Shown: positions 1 through 5,761, numbered from the stretch's first letter. The stretch is 14,194 nucleotides of DNA from an uncultured Bacilli bacterium (GCA_947625365.1 CANQNZ010000024.1:1-14194); one strand, 5' to 3'. Notes: generated by a model not told the origin, from the letters alone. Translations and numbers: made by a program.

Positions 1-10
1 TGTTTATAGA

Positions 11-51
11 CACCCACTAAAAGATTACTCTTTTAGTAAGGTGCCTTTTTT
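11..51 (+). terminator. Rho-independent terminator of an upstream + strand gene
   Basis: CACC (11-14) pairs with GGTG (40-43) and ACTAAAAG (16-23) pairs exactly with CTTTTAGT (30-37) around a 6-nt loop. A run of six T follows at 46-51. The T run lies only on the + side, so it should stop transcription entering from the left. On the minus strand it is followed by a mixed, not T-rich, sequence. Confidence 0.8.
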
Positions 52-127
52 ATTTTGAATTATCCTTTAAGATAACTAAAAGTTTTATTATGATTATTTC
101 CTGAAGCAAAATTATAATGTTAATCAT
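50..127 (-). CDS. Candidate 25-residue hydrophobic membrane peptide (type I toxin-like)
   Basis: A minus-strand ATG at 127 opens a 25-codon frame ending in TAA. The start is supported by a strong Shine-Dalgarno (AAAGGAGTGAT) about 9 nt upstream. The peptide begins MINIIILLQE, continues with an Ile/Leu/Val-rich stretch containing single Glu and Lys residues, and ends in a charged tail (KDNSK). That is the general build of small membrane peptides such as type I toxins or holin-like peptides. It does not match a named family that I recognise. A minus-strand TATAAT lies at 220-225, but its -35 is poor, giving a leader of about 85 nt. The frame is short enough to arise by chance in AT-rich DNA; the good ribosome binding site is the main argument. 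Confidence 0.4.
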   Translation of the reverse strand: MINIIILLQEIIIIKLLVILKDNSK

Positions 128-333
128 AACCTATCACTCCTTTCAAACCAAACCCCCTTAAAGAGATATGATTATTCATGAAGTAATGGGTAGACACCTT
201 AGGTAACACTTAAGAAGTTATTATAAAGAGGAGTTGTAGAAAAAGGAAGAAAAACCGTTCGACAAAATCCGCAATTTTTCTTTTTTAATGCCTACTATTT
301 TGACTATCCGTAAACTCAGTGGCAGACAATTTG
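128..333. other. Intergenic stretch without a recognised gene
   Basis: No convincing coding frame or RNA gene was seen here. It holds the ribosome binding site and a possible minus-strand -10 (220-225) for the small peptide gene, a weak 5-bp hairpin (198-202 with 210-214), and an 8-nt direct repeat TAGACACC (191-198) of the sequence at 7-14 beside the terminator. It could carry a long leader or an antisense RNA, but nothing in the sequence settles this. Confidence 0.4.
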
Positions 334-364
334 TTGACAATGACACTCCGGGAGGGGGTATAAT
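334..364 (+). promoter_or_regulatory. Consensus promoter of the WXG100-like gene pair
   Basis: A perfect TTGACA (334-339) and a perfect TATAAT (359-364) are separated by 19 nt. The spacer carries the small palindrome CTCC-G-GGAG (346-354) and a run of five G next to the -10. The Shine-Dalgarno AAGGAGGT begins 6 nt after the -10, so the predicted leader is very short. Ideal boxes with a long spacer suggest a promoter that may be activated or repressed at the spacer. Confidence 0.8.
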
Positions 365-384
365 CAAAATAAGGAGGTAATAAA

Positions 385-687
385 ATGGCTTTAGGATATA
401 GTCAACTTATGAGAGTAGCAGAGGCAAGAAATCAAATTATGGCTAGTAATAGTGACATAGATGATTGTTTAAATACTTTTCAATATGTTGTTAATAATTT
501 AAAAGATTGGGCTGATGAGACGACTATCGGTAGTAATTTTAAAAGTGAATTAACTACTTTAATAGGAAATATTAATAATTTAGAGAGTGAAAACAAAAAT
601 CTTATGAACGTTATTCAGGATTTTAAAGATAGACAAAGTCGTATTAATGGTTCAACATCTGATATAGGTTTAGGTTCTGAAAGGTAA
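385..687 (+). CDS. WXG100/ESAT-6-like small helical protein with GLGSER tail
   Basis: This 100-residue protein has no signal peptide or membrane segment and is predicted to be a two-helix hairpin (about residues 4-40 and 52-86). The only tryptophan, W42, sits in the turn (DWADETTIGSNF), close to where WXG100 proteins carry their W-x-G turn. The glycine is not in the canonical place, so this is a divergent member at best. WXG100 proteins are type VII secretion substrates that act as dimers. The C-terminus GLGSER is identical to that of the next gene. The start follows a perfect AAGGAGGT at 371-378. It is the first gene of a two-gene operon with a 16-nt gap. No secretion ATPase is visible in the window, so the secretion role is an inference. 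Confidence 0.6.
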   Translation: MALGYSQLMRVAEARNQIMASNSDIDDCLNTFQYVVNNLKDWADETTIGSNFKSELTTLIGNINNLESENKNLMNVIQDFKDRQSRINGSTSDIGLGSER

Positions 688-703
688 ATAAAGGAGGTAA
701 ATT

Positions 704-1066
704 ATGGAAATTACAGCAAAGGAAATTGAAAGACAAGCGGGCAGATTAGAGGTGCAGACAGATAAAGCTATAAGAGTTTATAACATGCGTATAAATGAAC
801 TTTATACAATTGGAACAATTGTTGAGTCAGAAGATAGTAATCTTGCGGCCACGGTTAGAAGATTTAAAGATACTTATCAAAATGTATCTGTCCAAATGGA
901 TAGAAAATTTAAAAATTTAGCTAGTGTAATGCATCAATATGCAGCAAATACTATTGCTAACGAAAATGATACATCTTCAGCTGTACAATCTATCAATGCT
1001 AATTTGTCAGCAATTGAAGATTCTCTTGCTTCTTCAAATGATGAAGGTTTGGGCTCAGAAAGATAA
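704..1066 (+). CDS. Partner WXG100-like helical protein with GLGSER tail
   Basis: This 120-residue, mostly helical, soluble protein has predicted helices at about residues 4-38 and 46-85. A Ser/Asn/Asp-rich linker leads to the C-terminal GLGSER shared with the upstream gene. It has no tryptophan, so it does not meet the WXG100 motif. Its size, helical hairpin and place directly behind a WXG-like gene suggest the second half of an EsxA/EsxB-type heterodimer. AAGGAGGT lies just before the ATG, so the two genes are probably translated at similar levels. Its stop codon directly abuts the stop of the opposing tspO-like gene. The family assignment is an inference; it could be another small secreted or phage-like coiled-coil protein. 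Confidence 0.5.
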   Translation: MEITAKEIERQAGRLEVQTDKAIRVYNMRINELYTIGTIVESEDSNLAATVRRFKDTYQNVSVQMDRKFKNLASVMHQYAANTIANENDTSSAVQSINANLSAIEDSLASSNDEGLGSER

Positions 1067-1516
1067 TTAATTAATAAAGAAAATAGTTATGTATAAGATT
1101 GTTGCAAAAATAATCCATAACATGTAAGGGATAAGTAAATAGAAAGAAGTTCTATTTGCTTTTTTTGTTTCAATTAATAAATAAATGGTGCTAAAAAATA
1201 ATAAAACTGTATCATATAAAGTGAAAGTTAAATTATTTAAATAAAAGAAAAATAAAGAAAAAGCCTGATTTAAAATATAATTTAAAAGATAAGCAAATAA
1301 ATAATTTTTATTCATTTTATTTTTCTTTAAAATAAAGAAGAAAGATAAAGCCAGTAAAATATATAATATAGGCCAAACAATAGCAAAAACAATTCCGGGA
1401 GGATTAAAGACCGGTAGGTTTAAAGTTTGATAAAATCCAGCATTAAAGGGAAAAAGCAAACTAGAAATAAACCAAGGTATTAAAATAATAAAATAGATTA
1501 AAAAATTCATCATCAT
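1067..1516 (-). CDS. tspO: TspO/MBR-family membrane protein
   Basis: This 149-residue protein has five hydrophobic segments, the size and topology of the TspO/MBR (peripheral benzodiazepine receptor) family. Family signatures are visible: NPPGIVFAIVWPILY (residues 38-52), NQAFSLFFF (83-91, in place of the usual N-x-x-W-S-x-x-FF), and IPYMLWIIFATILY (129-142). TspO proteins bind porphyrins and related ligands in the membrane and are linked to stress and tetrapyrrole handling; the substrate here cannot be read from sequence. Three ATG codons follow each other at the start. The Shine-Dalgarno AAAGGAG ends 4 nt before the first, so the second (1513) may be the true start. It is divergent from the rhomboid gene and convergent, with no gap, to the upstream operon. 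Confidence 0.85.
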   Translation of the reverse strand: MMMNFLIYFIILIPWFISSLLFPFNAGFYQTLNLPVFNPPGIVFAIVWPILYILLALSFFFILKKNKMNKNYLFAYLLNYILNQAFSLFFFYLNNLTFTLYDTVLLFFSTIYLLIETKKANRTSFYLLIPYMLWIIFATILYITIFFIN

Positions 1517-1552
1517 ACAACTCCTTTACTAATTTTATGAAATATATTAAAA

Positions 1553-1558
1553 TATTAT
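1553..1558 (+). promoter_or_regulatory. Putative -10 box of the rhomboid gene
   Basis: TATTAT lies 6 nt before the AGAGG ribosome binding site, which is itself 6 nt from the ATG at 1576. No good -35 is visible at the expected distance, and AT-rich DNA gives such boxes by chance. The spacing agrees with other starts in this window. Confidence 0.4.
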
Positions 1559-1575
1559 GAAGAAAGAGGTTTCTT

Positions 1576-2733
1576 ATGGACAAATTAATAGTAAGCAAGA
1601 AAGATGAAATAATCATGAAATTAATGCACTATTTTGTAACTGAAGAAAATTATACTCCTGTTATAGTAAGTGGAGTAAAAGATGAAATTTGGTTAGAAAA
1701 TCAAGATGCATATTATAAAATAATCCGTATTAATGCTAATTATATACATAATATTGAACAATATAACTTTGATATATTTAAAGCAAAAAAAATAGTTAAG
1801 CAAATAAAAAAGAAGACTTTATCTTTAAAAATTCATGTTTTAAATATTTTACTTGATTTAAATGATAATATTAAAATAAACGAAGATAAAAATTTGGATT
1901 CTTTAATAATCAGAAATGTTAAGGATATTAAATCTTCTAAGGGTTTAGCCAAGATATTTCCTGATATTAAAAAAAGCCCTTTAAACGATGATAAAGGTCT
2001 TGATTTACTAATTAATGTGACACGTGATATTAATGAGACTACTGCTAAAAAAAATCAAGATTATGAAGATGTATTTAAACCTAAAAAAATATTAATAACT
2101 TATATTTTAATGGGGATAAATATTGCCGTCTTTATTTTAACTTATCTGCTTTATTATTTTTCTAATGGTAACATTAATTTAGAAGCTATGTTTTCGGTTA
2201 ATGCTGCCGCGATTAAAGCCGGCGAGTATTATCGTTTAATTACAGGAACATTCCTACATGCTGGACCTTTATATATGCCAATTCATTTACTTTTCAATAT
2301 GTATGCTTTATATATAATTGGTAGTCAAGTGGAAAATTTTGTTGGTAGATGGAAATATTTAATTATATATTTGGCTTCGGCTTTGTTAGGTAGCTTATTA
2401 TCAACCGTGATACTCCATGCTAATTCAATTGGAGCAAGTGGGGCAATCTTTGGTTTAATGGGTAGCCTTGCTTATTTTGGCTATCATTACCGTGTTTACT
2501 TTGGAAACATTTTAAAATCCCAAATTATTCCATTAATTATTATTAACTTACTAATGGGCTTTATGTTCTCAGGTATTGATAATGTGGCTCACATTGGTGG
2601 TTTAATAGGAGGAATTTTAGCTACAATGGCTGTTGGTCTTAAACATAAAAGTCAAAAATCAGAGCAAATAAATGGTTGCATTGTTTATATATTATTAGTG
2701 TTATTTTTAGGATTTATGTTAGTAAGATATTAA
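1576..2733 (+). CDS. gluP: Rhomboid-family intramembrane serine protease, YqgP/GluP type
   Basis: This 385-residue membrane protease should cut single-pass membrane proteins inside the bilayer. The catalytic serine is in GASGAIFG (S288) and the catalytic histidine in NVAHIGG (H339). HLLFN (237-241) supplies the oxyanion residues. About seven hydrophobic segments run from residue 172 to the end. The cytosolic N-terminal 150 residues, with DEIWLE near residue 36, a later HVLNILL and a KIFPD segment, resemble the N-terminal domain of B. subtilis YqgP/GluP, which takes part in membrane transporter quality control. Unlike YqgP, the protein ends after the last membrane segment and lacks the C-terminal TPR repeats. 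AAGAGGT precedes the ATG. A bidirectional terminator follows. Confidence 0.88.
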   Translation: MDKLIVSKKDEIIMKLMHYFVTEENYTPVIVSGVKDEIWLENQDAYYKIIRINANYIHNIEQYNFDIFKAKKIVKQIKKKTLSLKIHVLNILLDLNDNIKINEDKNLDSLIIRNVKDIKSSKGLAKIFPDIKKSPLNDDKGLDLLINVTRDINETTAKKNQDYEDVFKPKKILITYILMGINIAVFILTYLLYYFSNGNINLEAMFSVNAAAIKAGEYYRLITGTFLHAGPLYMPIHLLFNMYALYIIGSQVENFVGRWKYLIIYLASALLGSLLSTVILHANSIGASGAIFGLMGSLAYFGYHYRVYFGNILKSQIIPLIIINLLMGFMFSGIDNVAHIGGLIGGILATMAVGLKHKSQKSEQINGCIVYILLVLFLGFMLVRY

Positions 2734-2762
2734 AAAAGGTTCACTTTGATGTGAACTTTTTT
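2732..2762. terminator. Bidirectional terminator between the rhomboid gene and lexA
   Basis: GTTCAC (2739-2744) pairs perfectly with GTGAAC (2751-2756). It is flanked by six A on the left (2732-2737) and six T on the right (2757-2762), so each strand reads a hairpin followed by a U run. The lexA stop codon overlaps its T run. Confidence 0.88.
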
Positions 2763-3381
2763 ATATTTTTCGATATAATCCAATAGCAATACCTAAAATA
2801 GTGACATTATCTAAGATAATAGGAGCCATCGTATCGTTTTCTGGTTGCAAGCGAATATGGTCTTTTTCTTTGTAAAATCTTTTAAGAGTTACTTCATTTT
2901 CGGCAGTCATCGCTACGACGATTTGACCGTTACGAGCAACTTTAGTACGTTCGACTATTACAATATCTCCGTCATAAATTCCGGCATTAATCATACTTTC
3001 GCCACTAACTTTTAAAGTAAATACTTCTTTTTTAGATGGAACTAAAGATGCTGGCAAATCAAAGAAAGTATCTGGCATTTCAATAGCTTCAATAGGACTT
3101 CCTGCTGTTATTTTGCCAAGTAGAGGAACTTTGATAATATCCTCGTTTTTCTTTTCAAATTCATTTTCTACAAGAATTTCAATAGTTCGAAATTTTGCAT
3201 TTGTCTTGCGGATGCAGCCGGCTTGCTCTAGATGTTTTAAATGAACATGAACTGTGGCTGGGGATGAAAGATTAAGACCAGCACATATTTCTCTGATAGA
3301 AGGGGGAAACCCGTGCTCTACGGTGTACTTTTTAATAAACTGTAATACTTCTTGTTGTTTTTTAGTTATTTTTTTATTCAT
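2761..3381 (-). CDS. lexA: LexA, SOS-response repressor and self-cleaving protease
   Basis: This 206-residue protein has the usual LexA length and plan. A winged helix-turn-helix (about residues 1-65, with PPSIREI and SSPATVHVHL) binds SOS boxes. A linker carries the self-cleavage site in ITAGSP (A93-G94). An S24-type protease domain has the catalytic serine in SGESM (S129) and the catalytic lysine in TLKRF (K167). RecA filaments on single-stranded DNA trigger cleavage and derepress the SOS genes. The start follows GGAGG by 6 nt, with a TTGACT/TAACAT promoter just upstream. An SOS-like box overlaps the -35, fitting autoregulation. The gene is divergent from a small SOS gene, as in B. subtilis lexA-yneA. 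Confidence 0.97.
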   Translation of the reverse strand: MNKKITKKQQEVLQFIKKYTVEHGFPPSIREICAGLNLSSPATVHVHLKHLEQAGCIRKTNAKFRTIEILVENEFEKKNEDIIKVPLLGKITAGSPIEAIEMPDTFFDLPASLVPSKKEVFTLKVSGESMINAGIYDGDIVIVERTKVARNGQIVVAMTAENEVTLKRFYKEKDHIRLQPENDTMAPIILDNVTILGIAIGLYRKI

Positions 3382-3398
3382 AACCTACCTCCATTTTA

Positions 3399-3427
3399 AT
3401 GTTAACACATAAAATGTAAAAAGTCAA
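3399..3427 (-). promoter_or_regulatory. lexA promoter
   Basis: On the minus strand TTGACT (3422-3427) and TAACAT (3399-3404) are 17 nt apart. Six nt then lead to GGAGG, and six more to the ATG. The putative SOS box at 3425-3438 overlaps the -35. Confidence 0.75.
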
Positions 3428-3438
3428 ACAATTGTTCT
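3425..3438. promoter_or_regulatory. SOS-box-like LexA operator at the lexA promoter
   Basis: CAAACAATTGTTCT matches the CGAAC-N4-GTTCG pattern of Gram-positive SOS boxes at all but two positions and contains the perfect 10-bp palindrome AACAATTGTT. It covers the edge of the lexA -35, the expected place for autorepression. Confidence 0.6.
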
Positions 3439-3446
3439 AAATGTTC

Positions 3447-3476
3447 TGGACAAGAAACAAATGTTCGTGTTATTAT
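3447..3476 (+). promoter_or_regulatory. Promoter of the small SOS-regulated gene
   Basis: TGGACA (3447-3452) and TATTAT (3471-3476) are separated by 18 nt. An SOS box lies wholly in the spacer, so bound LexA would block polymerase. Confidence 0.7.
3454..3467. promoter_or_regulatory. SOS box (LexA operator) of the small divergent gene
   Basis: GAAACAAATGTTCG reads CGAACATTTGTTTC on the minus strand. That fits the B. subtilis SOS consensus CGAACRNRYGTTYC at 13 of 14 positions by my reading. It sits between the -35 and -10 of the promoter for the 48-codon gene. Confidence 0.8.
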
Positions 3477-3500
3477 CTTTATAGAAAGAGGGAATGAATT

Positions 3501-3647
3501 ATGAAAAACAAAATTAAAGAATATAAAGGAGTTATTTTATTTTACTTAATTATTATTATGTGTATCTTTTTAATTAGCAATAATAATATAAATTTAAACG
3601 GTCATGATAAAAGTCTTACCGTTAAAAGTTCGATTGTGCAAAAATAG
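3501..3647 (+). CDS. Small SOS-induced membrane peptide, YneA-position division inhibitor candidate
   Basis: A 48-codon frame starts at an ATG 8 nt after AGAGGG and ends in TAG. A short basic N-terminus (MKNKIKEYKG) is followed by one membrane helix (about residues 11-26, VILFYLIIIMCIFLIS) and a 22-residue polar tail outside the cell. It is divergent from lexA and has a near-consensus SOS box inside its promoter. In B. subtilis the same position holds yneA, an SOS-induced inhibitor of cell division with one membrane helix plus a LysM domain. Here the frame stops where LysM would begin, and no LysM-coding sequence is seen in the other frames downstream. sirA and yneF follow, as in the B. subtilis cluster. 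I infer a minimal YneA/SidA-like inhibitor. A decayed yneA is possible but would not explain the well-formed operator and ribosome binding site. Confidence 0.72.
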   Translation: MKNKIKEYKGVILFYLIIIMCIFLISNNNINLNGHDKSLTVKSSIVQK

Positions 3648-3687
3648 CTTTCTTCATATTTCGCCAAATTATTTTCTTAACGTTTGT

Positions 3688-3693
3688 TAAGAT
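3688..3693 (+). promoter_or_regulatory. Putative -10 box of the sirA-like gene
   Basis: TAAGAT is followed after 6 nt by GGTGA (3700-3704), then 5 nt, then ATG. It overlaps the right arm of a perfect 6-bp inverted repeat, CTTAAC/GTTAAG (3676-3691, loop GTTT). That repeat could be an operator or a weak terminator of the upstream small gene. No clear -35 was seen. Confidence 0.4.
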
Positions 3694-3709
3694 ATTTTTG
3701 GTGATTATA

Positions 3710-4126
3710 ATGCGAACATTTTATATTTTTAAAATTAATAAAGAGTTTGTGACTCTTACTAAAAATTGTCCTTATAATTTATTTAAGAGCATGGAAGAAA
3801 TTTATTATACAGATAAAAATGACTTATCTACAGCCTATAATATATATGAACAAATAATTTTACCTTTGGATAAAACGAAAATAAATTTAGATTTATTTGA
3901 AAAGTATAAAGAAAATGACCATTATACTAAATTTCGTAGTACGCATATGATTAATAATTTTTATAGTGATGAGCAAACTAAGCTAATTGTTAATTCCTCT
4001 TTTATTCTTTTAAGAAGTACAAAATCCACACCCACCTTTTTAAAAAAATTAAGTGAATTTGAGAATATGTTTGCTTGTGATTTTGAAAATAAAGATTATT
4101 TTTGGCTAGATAAAATAGCGGTATAA
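3710..4126 (+). CDS. sirA: SirA-like inhibitor of DnaA-dependent replication initiation
   Basis: This 138-residue soluble protein resembles B. subtilis SirA (YneE) from end to end. It opens MRTFYIFKINKEF, like the HYYTYLIKEEF start of SirA, and ends with FACDFENKDYFWLD (121-134), like the FLAFDFNSKRYGWLNP end. SirA binds domain I of DnaA and blocks new rounds of replication when B. subtilis commits to sporulation under Spo0A control. The location supports the call: yneF follows directly and lexA with a yneA-like gene lies upstream, as in Bacillus. I chose the ATG after GGTGA; in-frame GTG and TTG codons just upstream have no good ribosome binding site. Similarity is judged by eye, and the trigger in this organism need not be sporulation. 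Confidence 0.72.
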   Translation: MRTFYIFKINKEFVTLTKNCPYNLFKSMEEIYYTDKNDLSTAYNIYEQIILPLDKTKINLDLFEKYKENDHYTKFRSTHMINNFYSDEQTKLIVNSSFILLRSTKSTPTFLKKLSEFENMFACDFENKDYFWLDKIAV

Positions 4127-4177
4127 TCTTGAAAGAGATTAGTAAATTTAGTAAAATAACTTTAAGGAGTGATAATA

Positions 4178-4387
4178 ATGTTAAAAGATATATTATTAAT
4201 TGTAGTAGGTCTAGTAATTGGGGCAGTTATAGGTTTTTTAATTGCTAAACATTTTACGAAAAAATATTTAAAAGAAAATCCCCCAATTAACGAAAAAATG
4301 ATTTATGCTTTAATGAGTGGAATGGGACGTAAACCCTCTCAAAAACAAGTGAAACAAATGATGAACCAAATGAATCGTTATATGTAA
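4178..4387 (+). CDS. yneF: YneF-family (UPF0154) small membrane protein
   Basis: This 69-residue protein has one N-terminal membrane helix (about residues 3-23) with glycines spaced as in a helix-packing face. A conserved tail follows: KKYLKENPPINEKM (28-41) and MGRKPSQKQVKQMM (49-62). These are hallmark UPF0154/YneF segments. Function is unknown in the family. It sits 51 nt after sirA, the neighbour order seen in B. subtilis. The start is the ATG 8 nt after AAGGAG; a GTG at 4169 overlaps the ribosome binding site and is rejected. A hairpin terminator follows 2 nt after the stop. Confidence 0.93.
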   Translation: MLKDILLIVVGLVIGAVIGFLIAKHFTKKYLKENPPINEKMIYALMSGMGRKPSQKQVKQMMNQMNRYM

Positions 4388-4389
4388 AT

Positions 4390-4414
4390 GAGTTTATTTA
4401 AACTCTTTTTCTTT
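4390..4414 (+). terminator. Rho-independent terminator after yneF
   Basis: GAGTTT (4390-4395) and AAACTC (4400-4405) form a perfect 6-bp stem with a 4-nt loop, followed by TTTTTCTTT. Confidence 0.8.
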
Positions 4415-4434
4415 GGCTTAAGAAAAATTAAACC

Positions 4435-4463
4435 TTGAAATGTATTTTTGAATATGTTATTCT
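4435..4463 (+). promoter_or_regulatory. Promoter of the membrane-anchored proline-rich protein gene
   Basis: TTGAAA (4435-4440) and TATTCT (4458-4463) are separated by 17 nt. The ribosome binding site AAAGGTGG lies about 23 nt further on, a longer leader than at most genes here. Confidence 0.6.
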
Positions 4464-4502
4464 ATTTTTAGAATATAAAAAGAGTAAAAGGTGGTGGAAT
4501 AT

Positions 4503-5750
4503 ATGAAAGACATGTTAAGCAAAATATATAATAGTGAATATTTTGTTATAGGATTATTTGTAATTATTGTAATTCTAGCGATTGTCTTTTTATTATTAGT
4601 GTTTTCCGGAAAGAAGAAAAAAGAAAAAGGGGAAGTAAATGTGAATAAAGAAGAGAATAATAATCTAGAACAAAATCTTGAGGTAATTAACAATGTGGCT
4701 ACGGCTAGTACTGAAAGTAGTGTGCCAACTCCAACGGTCGAACCAAAAATAGAGCCAGCTTCAACACAGCCAAGTGCTCCAATTGATATAGCACCAACGG
4801 CGGTGGCAACACCAGAACCTGTAAGTCCTGTAGCAGAGCCAGTAGCACCTGTGACAAGCGAGCCAAGTTTTAATACTAGTATTTTTCATGGTATGCCTGA
4901 AAGCATTGCAAGTGCTATGCAAGAGCCAACTCCAGTAGCTCCTGCCCAGGAAGTAAAAGAGGATGTAAGCAGTGTTGCTATAGGACAAACTGATAATCAA
5001 GTAAATAATAATGTAGAAAATACCTTCACAAGTAATTTATTTGAACCTGCTCCTGATTTAAGTCAAGTTTCATTAAATGTTGATAGTAACTTGTCAGCTT
5101 CGCAAATGCAAGAGCCAGTTTCTAATGCGGCGCCAACTGTTAATGATATAATGCCAAATTTTGATACTTCTGCGCCAGTTGAAAAACCAGTGGCTCCAGT
5201 AGTAGAGGAACCAAAATTAGGAGATTATCAAAAAGAAAGAATTCAAATGCCAAATCAATTTAGTTCGGTTTATATTAATAAAGAAGAGCCAAAAGTTGAA
5301 CCTGTTAAACCAGCAGTAGAAACACCTAAAAGTGATAAACCACCATATGACCCTTCATTATTTAATACAATCTATGACCCAGTTCCGGAGATTAAACCAG
5401 TAATGCCCGAAGAAAATAATATCGCATCTACACCGGTTTCTACTCCAGCTTCAGAAACACCTAGTATTCCAGATATGCCAACACCAGAGATAAAGACACC
5501 GGAAGTAGAACCACAGGTAAAAGAGGAAGTTACACCAGCCCCATTTGAATTACCTAAATTTGATACCTTACCTCCATTAGAACCAATAACTCCAATAAGT
5601 GATGATACTGATTTGGACAAAACTGCAACTGACATTCAAATTAATCCTCAAAATACGTTTGAAATGCCAAGTTTAGCTTCTAATGATACTACTTCTACAG
5701 AGAGCGGATTACCAAATTTTAATAACGAAACATTTAATATTAATAAGTAA
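4503..5750 (+). CDS. Membrane-anchored, proline/glutamate-rich disordered protein
   Basis: This 415-residue protein is not of a family I recognise. One membrane helix (about 14-34) is followed at once by GKKKKEK, so by the positive-inside rule the N-terminus is outside and about 380 residues reach into the cytoplasm. The rest is low complexity, rich in Pro, Glu, Ala, Thr, Val and Asn, and almost certainly disordered. Short hydrophobic motifs recur in it: NTSIFHGMP (124-132), FTSNLFEPAP (175-184), SLFNTIYDPVP (285-295), MQEP (139-142 and 202-205), and a C-terminal GLPNFNNETFNINK. The layout recalls the membrane-tether-plus-linker part of ZipA, but no FtsZ-binding domain is visible. The ATG after AAAGGTGG was chosen; upstream in-frame GTG codons overlap that site. 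Minus-strand frames inside it are shadows of its repetitive composition. Confidence 0.75.
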   Translation: MKDMLSKIYNSEYFVIGLFVIIVILAIVFLLLVFSGKKKKEKGEVNVNKEENNNLEQNLEVINNVATASTESSVPTPTVEPKIEPASTQPSAPIDIAPTAVATPEPVSPVAEPVAPVTSEPSFNTSIFHGMPESIASAMQEPTPVAPAQEVKEDVSSVAIGQTDNQVNNNVENTFTSNLFEPAPDLSQVSLNVDSNLSASQMQEPVSNAAPTVNDIMPNFDTSAPVEKPVAPVVEEPKLGDYQKERIQMPNQFSSVYINKEEPKVEPVKPAVETPKSDKPPYDPSLFNTIYDPVPEIKPVMPEENNIASTPVSTPASETPSIPDMPTPEIKTPEVEPQVKEEVTPAPFELPKFDTLPPLEPITPISDDTDLDKTATDIQINPQNTFEMPSLASNDTTSTESGLPNFNNETFNINK

Positions 5751-5761
5751 ATGAAATTGTA

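Noticed and set aside
258..264. TTCGACA, an exact match to the reverse of the Spo0A box (TGTCGAA)
   Set aside because: A 7-nt match is expected by chance, it lies 70 nt from the nearest promoter, and there is no proof that the organism has Spo0A.
3443..3458. Third possible SOS element from TGTTCT and GAAAC halves
   Set aside because: The halves face the wrong way and do not form the CGAAC-N4-GTTCG palindrome, unlike the boxes at 3425-3438 and 3454-3467.
3648..3709. Continuation of the YneA-like peptide into a LysM domain by frameshift
   Set aside because: All three frames were read; stops come quickly and no LysM-like sequence appears.
4457..4693. Minus-strand open frame over the start of the proline-rich protein gene
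   Set aside because: It has no ribosome binding site, runs antisense to a well-supported gene with promoter and start, and its composition mirrors that gene.
4761..5000. Minus-strand open frame rich in Trp, Cys and Ser
   Set aside because: It is a shadow of the Pro/Ala/Thr-rich repeats on the + strand; the amino-acid mix is not that of a real protein here.
5372..5635. Minus-strand open frame rich in Gly, Ser and Val
   Set aside because: It is the antisense reading of the proline-rich tail and has no ribosome binding site.
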